A stretch of 64,000 nt of DNA from Yamagishiella unicocca (lineage: Eukaryota; Chlorophyta; Chlorophyceae; Chlamydomonadales; Volvocaceae). Positions within the stretch are counted from its first letter, which is position 1. The number at the start of each line of letters is the position of its first letter. Below, piece by piece: positions 9,611-19,426 of this stretch. The position numbers and the translations under genes are program-made. A model generated the notes under the pieces. The model did not search any database and was not told the DNA's origin. It worked only from the letters and a program-made list of their open reading frames with translations. The stretch is from assembly GCA_003116995.1 (NCBI GenBank), contig BDSL01000093.1:364181-428180 (forward strand). The letters are read 5' to 3'.

Positions 9611-12028
9611 TTGCAGATTTGGGTGCGGGTTCCCGTTGTGGTGGCAAAGTCGACTTACGCCATTTGTGCGCCAGACCGAATGGTCGATCCGGCAATCATG
9701 GCGAGAGTGCAGACGAACTTGAGCGTTTCATTTTCTATGGACGCTGCATGTAACCCACATGGTACGAATGCTTTATGCCCGAGCTATGCCACACCAAGCA
9801 CGTTCACAACGCAATGTGTCTCTGGTGAAGCCCTCTGGTGCTGTGCTCCTGCTCACGAAGTTAGGGAGTATCAACAGCACTATGAAAGATCAAAGCGCAA
9901 GGACCCACACCACACATGTGCAGTGTTTGTTGTCCCCAAGTTCCCACACTTGACGCGCTACTTTTCCCAACTCCGCTACAAGCTTGTTGAGGAATTCCCG
10001 ACTGGCACTACCTTACTCGTGTCAGCCAATGGTGGCAAGGCCAGGCTTCCAATGCCTCCAACGCCTTTCCCCGTTCAGCTGTGGTACGATCCACCAGCTG
10101 TTGTCACGTCGCTTGAATCAGTGACCGGCACCCACTCCCGTGCAATGTGTTTCGACAGCATAGCTTCTATGAAGCCAGCAGTCATACTCGTGGACAGTGG
10201 TGGTGATGCCCATGGCACAGCCGATGGCTTTATTTCCAAGCAATTTGCATTGTCTTTGGAGGTATCAATACAGCCATCAAACACAGCCTCCGTGCGCCTC
10301 GCCGATGGGCAGCCTCACCCGCTGCTCGGTGAAGTGAGCATCCCCATCAAAATGGGACCATTCAGGGACACTGTTCGCCTGTTGGTAATGAAGGAAGGTA
10401 CGGCTTCGGCCAATATCATCCTCGGCACGGATTGGCTCAAACGTCGCAAGGCCCGCATGTGCTGGGAAACCGATACACTCTCCCTTCAGAGGGGGGGGAA
10501 CCATGTTTCTCTGCGGCCCAACTATGCGCAGGGACTCTCAGAGCCGGCTCGACTCATGAATTTGGTCACAGCCACCCTGTTTGCAGCGACGTCGGTTGAC
10601 CTACTGTCTGCTAAACAAGCAGCCAAGGCAATCATGAAGGGTGCAGATGCATTCCTTATGTTGGTTCGGGAGGAGGTCGACTCTGTCACCCCCGATTCCA
10701 CAACAGCACAGTCCCTGGCCAGTGCGGTCGCAGACCCATCTGCTTCCGTCCAGCCAGATGAAAATCTGGTGCATGAGCATCAGCTGCAAGCACTCCTAGC
10801 TAAATACAAGGACCTGTTCGCAGAAGTGACAGGTATTCGAGAACAGGATGAAGGTGTTGAACATACCATACCCCTGATTCCCGGCGCTCAGCCACCGGCT
10901 AAGCGTTCATACAGACTGTCACCCCAAGAGAAGGCGGAGTGCAAGGCGCAAATTGCGGACTTGCTAAAGAAGGGCTTCATTGAACCCTCCAACTCACCCT
11001 TCGGCGCGCCTGTGATTTTCGTCCGAAAGAAAGACCCTGAGTCTGCTTCTGGATTTAAATTGCGCATGGTTCTTGATTACCGTGAGCTAAACAAAATCAC
11101 AGTTAAACGGCGTTATCCAATGCCTAACATCCAAGAACTGTTTGATCAGTTGGGTGGCGCGCAAATCCTCAGTTCGATTGACCTACAATCAGGTTATCAT
11201 CAATTGAGGATAAGCCAGCAGGATATCGACAAAACGGGCTTCGTTTCGTCGGAAGGCCAATTTGCCTTCAAGGTGTTGTGCTTTGGGTTAACCAATGCAC
11301 CCGCAACTTTCCAAGCCACTATGAACGCGCTGTTCCGTGAGCATTTGGGCAAATTTGTGCTTGTATACTTGGATGATCTCCTAGTGTACTCACGAACACC
11401 TGAGGAACACATCTCCCATCTGGAAGCTGTGCTCTCAATCCTGCAAAAACAAGGCTTTAAGGCTAAACTTTCTAAGTGCGCCTTCAACAAACCTGAGTTG
11501 AAGTTCCTCGGCCACACTGTTGGCAGATACGGACTCAAGGTTGACGATTCAAAAATTCGAGTCGTACGCGACTGGGCTACACCCCTCAACCTGAAGCATT
11601 TGCGAAGCTTCTTAGGCCTTGCCAACTTCTTTCGACGTTTTGTCCAGGGATATTCCTCCCTTGTGGCCCCGCTTACCGCCCTTACGAGCGAAAAACGCGC
11701 CTGGCAATGGTGTGACAAATGCCAAACAGCGTTCGAGGGGGTAAAGCACGCACTGATCAACGCACCTGTGTTGGTACTGCCTGATCTGAACAAACCTGTT
11801 GAGGTCTGGTCAGATGCTTCCCTATTTGGAACTGGAGCCGTCCTTCTTCAGGAGGACCGTGCTGTAGCTTTTCTTAGCCACCGGTTTACACCGGCGGAGA
11901 AGAACTACACAACCACCGGCCAGGAGGCCTTGGGTGTCATTCACGCGTTACAAGAATGGCGGTGTTACCTTGAAGGTGCACCAGATGTAACTGTCGTAAC
12001 TGATCACCAGCCCACCTGGACTCTCTGA
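9611..12028 (+). pseudogene. pol: Pol N-terminal part: Dam-like domain, protease, RT, RNase H (frameshifted end)
   Basis: The open frame from 9611 has no obvious ATG at its start (TTG codon) and is probably reached by frameshift or splicing from gag. Residues about 38-140 resemble a phage Dam-like N6-adenine methyltransferase fold (FSMDAACN…CP.Y; FVVP) but lack an NPPY/F motif. An aspartic protease follows (VDSGG near residue 195; ILGTDW near 275). The Ty3 reverse transcriptase carries LRMVLDYRELNK and YLDD (near 11375), then RNase H (VWSDAS; TDHQP). The frame stops at 12026-12028, whereas homology continues in another frame from about 12014, consistent with loss of 1 nt. In a working element this would be one polyprotein with integrase. 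Confidence 0.82.
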
Positions 12029-13698
12029 AAGCTAACGGCCTTCTCTCACGCCGTCAAGCTCGGTGGATCTCGTTCCTGCAGGACCAAAAGATTACATGGT
12101 CCTACCGACCAGGCAGAATCAACGTGGCTGACCCCATTAGCCGCATTTATGAAGGTGTACCTGATGTGCCTGATGACACACCAGTACCCCTGGGTCAACC
12201 AATGGTCGCAACCCTCACACGGTCTGCTATTCACACCGATATTCGGAAGCGAATCAAAGCTGGATACCAATATGATCCTTGGTTTAAACAGCAGACCAAT
12301 GTAACGGACTTCAGCAAAGTCAATGGACTGTGGATAAACAGGGGTAACCAGGTGATGGTTCCCGCCATTGATGAGTTGCGCACACTGCTTATAGCTGAAC
12401 ACCATGACGGTGGGTTCAGCAGGCACAGAGGACCTGAACGTACTCTTGAGGCTATTAAACGGGTGTACGGGTGGCCGCGTTTGGACGCAGACGTATCCCA
12501 GTACATTTCCCGATGCTCGCAGTGCCAACGCAACAAAGCCTCAACCACGAAGCCACGTGGGTTGCTACAACCGTTACCAACACCTGATCGGGTGTGGGGC
12601 AGTGTCACAATGGACTTGATCACCCAACTGCCCACCACTACCTCTGGCTATGATTCGATAATTGTGTTTGTGGATCGGCTGAGCAAGATGACCCACTTTG
12701 CTCCCACACACACAACTGTTGATGCCCAGGGAGTGGCCCAACTGTACATACAGAATGTCTTTCGACACCATGGGTTGTCAGACGAGGTAATCTCGGGCCG
12801 CGGACCTCAATTCGCTGGTCATTTCTGGCAAGAAGTGCAGCGACTCTTGGGCACGAAAGTGCGCTTGAGTACAGCATTTCATCCCCAAACCGACGGCCAA
12901 ACGGAGCGTATGAACCGTTTGCTGGAGGAAACTCTTCGCCACTATGTAAATCCCTCTCAGGACGATTGGGATGAGCATTTACCGTTGATCGAGTTTGCAA
13001 TTAACAACTCGAAAAACAAATCCATTGGTACTGCGCCGTTCCATCTTTGGACGCCGCATCAACCGCGTGAACCTGGTAACATCTCGGTTCTCGCCTCGGC
13101 GAAAGTCCCTCAGGCCGCATCTTTTGCATCGGATATGGCAGCGCGCCTCGCGAGAGCACGCACGTGTCTATCACAGGCCCAGGCACGGCAGAAGCAAGCC
13201 GCTGACCAACACCGGAAAGATGTAACCTTCGTTGTGGGCCAACATATTCTGTTGAGCACGAAAAACCTCGCTCTGAAATCTCCGGGCGCCAAGAAGCTAT
13301 TACCCAAGTTCATTGGCCCTTTCCCCATTACCGCACGGGTGGGAGGAGTCGCCTACAAACTTGAGCTTCCAGCAGGGTATCGCATTCACCCTGTGTTTCA
13401 TGTGTCATTACTGAAACCATTTCAGTCAAACGGCACGTACCAACCTCCACCACCGCAATTTATTGACGATGGCGGTAACGCGTACTGGACTGTTCACACT
13501 ATCATCGATCACCGTGACCGCAAATCAGGACGAAAACTGATTCGTGAGTTCCTGGTGAAATGGGAAAATTTCGGCCCTGAGCACAACTCATGGGAACCCG
13601 AAACCGCCCTTCGTGAGGACTCCCTCGTGGAATCCCTCGTCGATGAGTACTTGGAACGCGCAAGCTTGCGTCGGCCCAAGCGGACCCGTAATCAGTAG
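12029..13698 (+). pseudogene. pol: Pol C-terminal part: RNase H end, integrase, chromodomain; catalytic Asp lost
   Basis: Homology resumes just after the frameshift (LDSLKANGLLSRRQARW) and the frame is open to TAG at 13696-13698. There is an HHCC zinc-binding module (EHHDGGFSRH … CSQCQRNK, about 12400-12530). The integrase core has its first catalytic Asp in TMDLI (near 12610) and Glu in GQTERMNR (near 12900). The second Asp, normally in S-D-R-G-P-Q-F, is Gly here (codon GGC, 12796-12798). A Tudor/SH3-like region ends HPVFHVSLLKP, and a chromodomain follows (LVKWENF…NSWEP, about 13480-13660), which defines the chromovirus clade. Basic residues close the protein. The copy cannot integrate on its own. 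Confidence 0.9.
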
Positions 13699-13944
13699 CG
13701 TCCTTACTGACGGGCCACCCTCAATTCCTATCAATGCTTCAGACTGCATGATGTTCTCTGCCTCAGCTTCACTCTGTGTTGCTATGGTGTTGCTATGGTG
13801 ACGCTTTGCGATGCCTAGTGATGCCTGGTAATGCTAGTGTTTCTGACGTGTGGATCTCTTCACGTACTGTCGGTCGTCATTGGGGGAAGCGTTTCGATCG
13901 GTTGCTATCGGTACTGCCGTTGCTCCCGGGGACGGTTCGCTTCT
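13699..13944. other. 3' untranslated part of the chromovirus
   Basis: This lies between the pol stop and the purine tract. No reading frame or motif is recognised apart from short TGCTATGGTG-type repeats near 13780-13800. Confidence 0.5.
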
Positions 13945-13958
13945 GAGGGGGGGGGGAG
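13945..13958 (+). promoter_or_regulatory. Polypurine tract
   Basis: GA followed by ten G, then AG, lies directly 5' of the TGTAAGC start of the 3' LTR, the expected position of the plus-strand primer in Ty3 elements. Confidence 0.8.
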
Positions 13959-14268
13959 TGTAAGCTTTAGCTTATACAGAAATCCCTAAATCTATTGACA
14001 CATAAATGGATGCACACGTCTACGCCGTGCGCACTAATCCATAAGGCAACTCGTACACCGTACATGCCTCCGCACGCTACTTAGTGTGCTTGCTCGAGAT
14101 ATCATGGTATCTATCGATACCACCTTCATACAGACATACGGATGATTACTTCCTTGTTGCATACTATTAGCGCTATATCCTCTTACTGGTATCCACGTCC
14201 GGAGACACATCTCACTAGTTCGGTAAGTCACCTTAGAAGATCCAGGGCAGAATAGCTATCAGCTTACA
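13959..14268 (+). repeat. 3' LTR (310 bp, complete)
   Basis: It starts TGTAAGCTTTAGC and ends ATCAGCTTACA, giving the inverted termini TGTAAGC/GCTTACA. Bases 14020-14268 match the 5' LTR remnant. It follows the purine tract immediately. Confidence 0.92.
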
Positions 14269-14384
14269 GTTGGACGGTGAGTTTAGGATGTAAAGCATCC
14301 GACTTGATTTGACTTTAATTTAGAGCTTGCATTGCAAGAGCTTCTGCTGCTAATAGACGCCGGACCTCGCACCACCCCATAGTC
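14269..14384. other. Short spacer after the chromovirus
   Basis: Nothing is recognised here. It is the right flank of the LTR element (GTTGGACGG…). Confidence 0.4.
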
Positions 14385-14774
14385 ATGGCCCTGACTTCGT
14401 GTGTGGCATGCCGTATGTATGCAGAGGTGGATGTTGAGACGCCAAACCCACCGCCGGCCGCTGTCGCCGGCTCAGGTGGTGGCCGTCCAAGCGGCAGCCG
14501 TGGGTTGGCCACGGCTGTAGCCGCAGGAACCAGCGCAGGTCGCCAGGGTGCACTGCCCGTCCCTGCAGTCCAGACACGCGCCGCGGATGGGCGGCTGTCT
14601 AGGTCGACGGCAGCTGCCACCAGGAATCAGCAAGCAGCGAAGAGGCCCGCCGTGCAGGAGCAGCAGGAGGGCCTGCCAATGGACCCAACTGCTCATGGCG
14701 TTGTGTCGCCATGCAAGCGTGCCCAGCAGTATATAGGGGATTGTTGGGGTCCGTGTTGGGGTGGGCTGCTGTAG
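14385..14774 (+). CDS. Hypothetical open frame, low support
   Basis: This is a 129-codon frame rich in Ala, Gly, Pro and Arg (composition GSGGGRPSGSRG, AATRNQQAAKRPAVQEQQ). It has no recognisable domain and no signal peptide, and runs into the minisatellite at its end. It could be an exon of an unrecognised gene or a chance GC-rich frame. Confidence 0.15.
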   Translation: MALTSCVACRMYAEVDVETPNPPPAAVAGSGGGRPSGSRGLATAVAAGTSAGRQGALPVPAVQTRAADGRLSRSTAAATRNQQAAKRPAVQEQQEGLPMDPTAHGVVSPCKRAQQYIGDCWGPCWGGLL

Positions 14775-15405
14775 ACAGTGTAGACAGGGAGGTGCGCAAG
14801 GCTGCTGTAGACAGTGTAGACAGGGAGGTGCGCAAGGCTGCTGTAGACAGTGTAGACAGGGAGGTGCGCAAGGCTGCTGTAGACAATGTAGAGAAAGATG
14901 AGCAAAGGCTGCTGTAGACGGCATAGACAGGGCTGCGCGAGGCTGCTGTAGACGGCATAGACAGGGCTGCACGAGGCTGCCATAGACAGCATAGACAGGT
15001 CAGCATGAGGCTGCTGTAGACAGTGTAGACAGGGCTGCGCGAGGCTGCTGTGGACAATGTAGAGAAAGATGAGCAAAGGCTGCTGTAGACGGCATAGACA
15101 GGGCTGCGCGAGGCTGCTGTAGACGGCATAGACAGGGCTGCACGAGGCTGCCATTGACAGCATAGACAGGTGAGCATGAGGCTGCGGTAGACAGTGTAGA
15201 CAGGGCTGCGCGAGGCTGCTATGGACAGTGCAGAGAGAGGTGAGCAAAGGCTGCTGTAGACGGCATAGACAGTGCTGCACGAGCGAGGCTGCCACAGACA
15301 GCGTAGACAGGGCTGTGCGAGGGTGCCATAGACAGCATAGACAGGGCTGCGCGAGGCTGCTGTAGCACAGCGTAGACAGGGCTGCAAGAGACACGAGCCA
15401 TGCAA
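14761..15405. repeat. 36-bp-based minisatellite with higher-order repeat
   Basis: Three near-identical 36-bp units (GCTGCTGTAGACAGTGTAGA…) at 14765-14872 are followed by diverged variants. A larger block of about 170 bp (starting at GTAGACAATGTAGAGAAAGA near 14879) is repeated near 15047 and partly again near 15220. The minus strand is open through it (ORF 14599-15480), encoding a repeated 12-residue Ser/Thr/Ala unit, which I regard as a by-product of the 36-bp period. Confidence 0.85.
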
Positions 15406-15479
15406 CTGCAATCCCTGTAAAATAAGGTCTGTCATCAGCCTATCTATGGTACCCTCGCTTTGGGATACCGGTAGATACA

Positions 15480-15790
15480 CAGGGGATAAGCTCGGGGTAA
15501 CGCATCCGAGGGGTTGGGTTATGGAGGGCTGACCCAGTGGAGGGGTGATAGAGTAGGGGTTGGATTACAGAGGGATTACCCAACAGAGGGTTCGGGTTAC
15601 AGGGGGGTAACCAACCTAAGGGGTTATGGGGTCCAGCGAACCCTCGGGTGCTTTACCCTCTGGTTACCCCGGGGTTTGGTAACCCACGGGGGTGTTACCC
15701 ACCGGAGGGGTTACGTAGGGAGTAAGCACCCTGACGGTGGGGTTAGAGACTCGGTTTGCCAAACCGAGGGGTAACCGACCTTTTTATGCC
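15480..15790. repeat. Degenerate GGGGTTAC-type repeat
   Basis: Many irregular copies of GAGGGGTTR/GGGGTTACC, in both orientations (GGTAACCCACGG, CCCCGGGGTTTGG), spaced 15-30 bp apart. A shorter stretch of similar sequence lies at 5110-5170. No genes are visible. Confidence 0.6.
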
Positions 15791-16219
15791 ATAGGGGCAC
15801 TCTGCGCGCGCTCGATTGAGCAAATTCCAAGTGCCCAAGGGAGCAAGCACAAACGCCCAAGAGAGACCAAACACACACGCACGGGCGGGACGTCAATATG
15901 TACCGACAGCGTACCTACATACTTCCGTGCCACAACAAAAACCATTGACGGCTTCGACCCACCGCTACCTGTTCCATCCATTCTCACGCTTGCCAATGGG
16001 CACTCGCCACATGTCGCCACCACCCTGTGACATTGCGCTGGGTCACCATTGCTTCAGTCGCCCCTGATAATATGGCCAATGCGAGCATCTCCTGTCCGTT
16101 TCTAACCTATCTGACCGTGCTTTCTGATTCCGATAGGGCCATATGCCCAGTTGGTTACCCTGCTGCAGATACCCCATATGATGAGCACCTTACGCTGCGG
16201 TTAGCCCACAGACCATAGG
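15791..16219. other. Interval without recognised gene
   Basis: Frames of 60-100 codons exist on both strands but none has recognisable protein sequence. I see nothing assignable. Confidence 0.3.
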
Positions 16220-16345
16220 ACAAGAAAGTATCAGGCAGGCGACAATTGAGGCAGGCGACAAGCGACGCAGGCGACAAGCGACGCAGGCGACAAGCGACGC
16301 AGGCGGCAAGCGACGCAGGCGGCAAGCGACGCAGGCGACCAGATA
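16220..16345. repeat. 16-bp tandem repeat
   Basis: The unit GCAGGCGACAAGCGAC is repeated about six times with A/G variation (GCGACAAG/GCGGCAAG), between about 16245 and 16340. Confidence 0.9.
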
Positions 16346-16429
16346 TCAGAGATTACAGAGCAGTGCAAGCTACGGCCCCTGCCACCAGCCAAAAAAAATA
16401 GAACGGCAGCTTAAGCAGCTCCTAGACAG

Positions 16430-17380
16430 ACTAACAAGATGGTGGCACACGCAAAGCATGTAACAGCATCAGAGCGCACTGTGAAGCAGCGGGCCCCAGC
16501 AGACCTTGCACCCAGGACCATGCATAGGCGCCCAAGCACATGTAGCACCTGGGCACGTAGCATATGCGTGCAAGCATACCGCCCAAGCACCCAGACGCCC
16601 AGATGGTGCGTGCTAAATAGTTCCTGGGGAGCACCCTAGCACCTGGGCACCTGGCCACCTGACCACCCTGACACCCAAGAGCGCGCATAGGCGCCCAAGA
16701 GTGCCCAAGCACCCAGGCACCCAGATGCCCAGATGGTGCGTGCTGAGTACTGTAGCCCCCTGGTAGGCAGTGCGTAGCACCTGGGCACCTCACCACCCTG
16801 GCACCTGGACACCCCACACCCACAGGGCCTGGTGGTATCCACAGGGCTCGAGCACACGGCACACCAGCACCTGGCCACCCACCCCGCGAGCCCTACCCGC
16901 TCTGGCACCGACGAGCGCGCATAGGCACCCAAGCACCCAGCAGTGCGCATAAGCACTCGGCATAGGCGCCCAAGCACCCAATCCCCCTGGTAGGCTGTGC
17001 GTAGCACCTGGGCACCTGGCGCGCGCATAGGCAAGGGCACCCAGGCACCATGGAACGTGGGCACCCTGGCACCTGGCCACTTGGCCCGAGCACCCAGACA
17101 CCCAAGCACCCACATGGTGCGTGCGGAATACTTGGCGCAGACGACCCGGCAGTTGATAGGTGGCAGTTGATAGGTGGCAGTTGGTAGCTGGCAGTTGGTA
17201 GGTGACAGTTGGTACCACCCAGGCACCCTGGCAGCCTGGCACCTGGGCACCTAGCCACCTGGGCACCCTAGCATTCACCCACCCCCGCAAGCATATCTGT
17301 GCAAGCATATGACTGCAAGCATACACTCCGCAAGCATACGCCCTGCAAGCATATACCCCCTCTGCAAGCATATGGCGCCG
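16430..17380. repeat. Degenerate GCACCTGGGCACC minisatellite cluster
   Basis: Irregular CCTGGCACC/GCCCAAGCACCCAG repeats fill 16500-17280. Two cleaner tracts are embedded: a 14-bp unit (GGCAGTTGATAGGT, five copies, about 17152-17215) and a 16-18 bp unit (GCAAGCATAT…, about six copies, 17288-17375). Long frames on the minus strand (up to 282 codons) are repeat translations with no recognisable domain. Confidence 0.75.
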
Positions 17381-17492
17381 CGCGTGCCCCCGCCCCCGCC
17401 CCCTGTGAGTGCGAGGGGGTAAGCTCACTCGCGCAGCCCCCTGCGCTGCTGGTGGCGGCTGGCGGGCGTGATTTGGCGCCGGCGGCTCGCGG

Positions 17493-18182
17493 CCGATAAG
17501 AGAGAGAGACCGCGTTACAGTGGCCGCACGACAGGCGGCACCCGCCCTTAGCCCGGCGGGAAAGCACTGCGGAAGAGACACGGAACCAAGGTCGGGTACG
17601 GGCAACAGCAGGCAAACAGCATCATGCAAAGTCAGCACAAGCGACGGCAGGACACGGCCCCATGCAGGCCACCCTTACGCGTCAAAACCACCACAAAAGC
17701 CCCCATTGGCTCACCTGCCCATCACCCGCACCACTCGTATCTCGAACCAGCAAAGGTGGCACCAGGAAAGAAAGAACGAAAGAACAAACAGCAGCCAAGG
17801 CAGGCGAGCTAGGGCGGCACGGCGCACATGAGCCGACCCCCGGTTACGAACAAAAATGGGTGGTCCACCCCCACGTCACCCCAGTCCTTGCGGGGCAAAC
17901 CCAAGCCCGCAAAGTCCCGCAGCAAGGCCCAGAACTTAGCAAGGAGGCCAGAACGCATAGCAGCAGGGAGGGTGGGGCCGGAGAGCCGATGAGAGTGTAT
18001 GTACCGGCGCGCCCACTCCATCGCGTTGAGCGCCGCCAACGCCACCACATCCCACACACACTGCAGCACAGTGGTCGGATCCGGCGACACACACAACCAC
18101 ACATGCTCACGCGTGACCCCGCACCCACAGCAGACTTCCAGGTCATCCCAGAGCGGGCGGACGAGGGGGCAAGACCGATAAG
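17493..18182 (-). mobile_element. LINE-B 3' fragment, 5'-truncated, with flanking repeats
   Basis: It matches the 3' part of the LINE-B element at 19112-19790: 3' UTR plus the last about 120 codons of ORF2 (after the zf-RVT cysteines). The 3' end is …CCACTGTAACGCGGTCTCTCTCTC (plus strand GAGAGAGAGACCGCGTTACAG). Both sides carry GATAAGAGAGAGA(GA)CCG, at about 17494 and 18177, a probable target-site duplication of about 16 bp. The 5' truncation lies immediately 3' of the HHFW codons. Confidence 0.85.
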
Positions 18183-18265
18183 AGAGAGACCGATGGTGGG
18201 CGAATTTTCCAATTTTCTTGTATCATAATTCCCAATTCAGGAATGTTTGCCATCCAATGTGAGAT

Positions 18266-18356
18266 GCGGGCGTGGCGCAGTGGTTAGCGCGTAGGTCTCA
18301 TAATAAGTATGACTTGGGATATCCTAAGGTCGAGGGTTCGAAACCCTCCGCCCGCA
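18266..18356 (+). tRNA. tRNA-Met (CAT), elongator, with 18-nt intron
   Basis: The acceptor stem GCGGGCG (18266-18272) pairs with CGCCCGC (18349-18355), with discriminator A at 18356. The D arm is GGCGCAGTGGTTAGCGC. The anticodon loop CTCATAA carries CAT, and the stem TAGG/CCTA resembles plant elongator tRNA-Met, as does AGGTCGAGGGTTCGAAACCCTC in the variable and T arms. An intron of about 18 nt (18303-18320) sits after position 37, the canonical nuclear position. The internal A and B boxes are intact. Confidence 0.93.
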
Positions 18357-18602
18357 TACTTTAATACTTTTGTTTATCACGCATCCCATAATGGAGTACC
18401 TTTGCAAGTTCCATTCCATGGCTGCACGCGCGACCCCATCAGTTTTATTGAGTTCATCAGGACACTAGGCGACCTTATAGGTACTTCAACAAATTTTGTA
18501 TATCACGATCCCCCTGGTGGAATACCTTTTCAAGTTTCATTCCATGGCTGCACACGCGACCCCATCACTTTTGTTGAGTTTCTCACGACACTTTATAGGG
18601 CC
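18357..18602. repeat. Tandem pair of about 120-bp diverged units
   Basis: 18365-18480 and 18488-18602 align: both contain TTTATCACG/TATATCACG, GGAGTACCTTTGCAAGTT/GGAATACCTTTTCAAGTT, CATTCCATGGCTGCAC and CGCGACCCCATCA. The pair begins right after the tRNA-Met gene. It may be a dimeric short element or a local duplication. Confidence 0.7.
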
Positions 18603-18845
18603 TAAGCAGCACAAGGACATGTTTGCCATCGAACAAATATGATGCATGTGTGCTGCAGTGTACATACTAACACTGCGACCTACTGCGATCACTTGAGATT
18701 GCGTCTTTGCCCTGTGCATCCAGGGCGATGTGTGCGCCCCCCCCCCCCCGCCACACACACATTTTGCATTGTTTCGCTGTGATTCGCGTTCTATCTGCTC
18801 TGGCGACGCCGTGTGGCGCGCACGGCCACGCACGTTCTCTCGCAC
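18603..18845. other. Interval without recognised gene
   Basis: It contains a C tract near 18736-18750 and no recognisable coding sequence. Confidence 0.3.
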
Positions 18846-19109
18846 TTAAGAGAGAGAGAGAGACCGCGTTACAGTGGCCGCACGACAGGCGGCACCCGCC
18901 CTTATCCCGGCGGGAAAGCACTGCGGAAGAGACACGGAACCAAGGTCGGGTACGGGCAACAGCAGGCAAACAGCATCATGCAAAGTCAGCACAAGCGACG
19001 GCAGGACACGGCCCCATGCAGGCCACCCTTACGCGTCAAAACCACCACAAAAGCCCCCATTGGCTCACCTGCCCATCACCCGCACCACTCGTATCTCGAA
19101 CCAGCAAAG
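18846..19109 (-). mobile_element. LINE-B 3' UTR fragment
   Basis: About 260 bp nearly identical to 19112-19375, beginning with (GA)n ACCGCGTTACAGTGG on the plus strand and truncated at CTCGAACCAGCAAAGG. It lies head-to-tail with the full-length element, whose (GA)n tail starts immediately at 19110. Confidence 0.88.
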
Positions 19110-19426
19110 GAGAGAGAGAGAGAGAGACCGCGTTACAGTGGCCGCACGACAGGCGGCACCCGCCCTTATCCCGGCGGGAAAGCACTGCGGAAGAGACACG
19201 GAACCAAGGTCGGGTACGGGCAACAGCAGGCAAACAGCATCATGCAAAGTCAGCACAAGCGACGGCAGGACACGGCCCCATGCAGGCCACCCTTACGCGT
19301 CAAAACCACCACAAAAGCCCCCATTGGCTCACCTGCCCATCACCCGCACCACTCGTATCTCGAACCAGCAAAGGTGGCACCAGGAAAGAAAGAACGAAAG
19401 AACAAACAGCAGCCAAGGCAAGCTAG

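Larger units (their letters stand above)
6354..14268 (+). mobile_element. Ty3/gypsy chromovirus (LTR retrotransposon), defective
   Basis: The order is truncated 5' LTR (6354-6602), primer-binding site, leader, gag (to 9399), pol with protease, reverse transcriptase and RNase H (9611-12028), integrase with C-terminal chromodomain (to 13698), purine tract and complete 3' LTR (13959-14268). The aligned LTR parts differ at one base in 249 (C/T at 6437/14103), so the insertion is recent. It is nevertheless defective: inverted duplication over the gag start, a frameshift in RNase H and a substitution in the integrase catalytic triad. No target-site duplication can be checked because the 5' LTR lacks its first 61 bp. 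Confidence 0.93.

Noticed and set aside
14761..15405. Regular repeats resembling a CRISPR array
   Set aside because: Units are contiguous without unique spacers and the context is eukaryotic. The same applies to 39218-39640.
14599..15480. Long minus-strand frames (up to 293 codons) with a repeated LSTLSTAALRT-like peptide
   Set aside because: They follow directly from the 36-bp period of the minisatellite (a multiple of three) and have no other protein signature.
16790..17638. 282-codon minus-strand frame
   Set aside because: Degenerate minisatellite translation with no domain.
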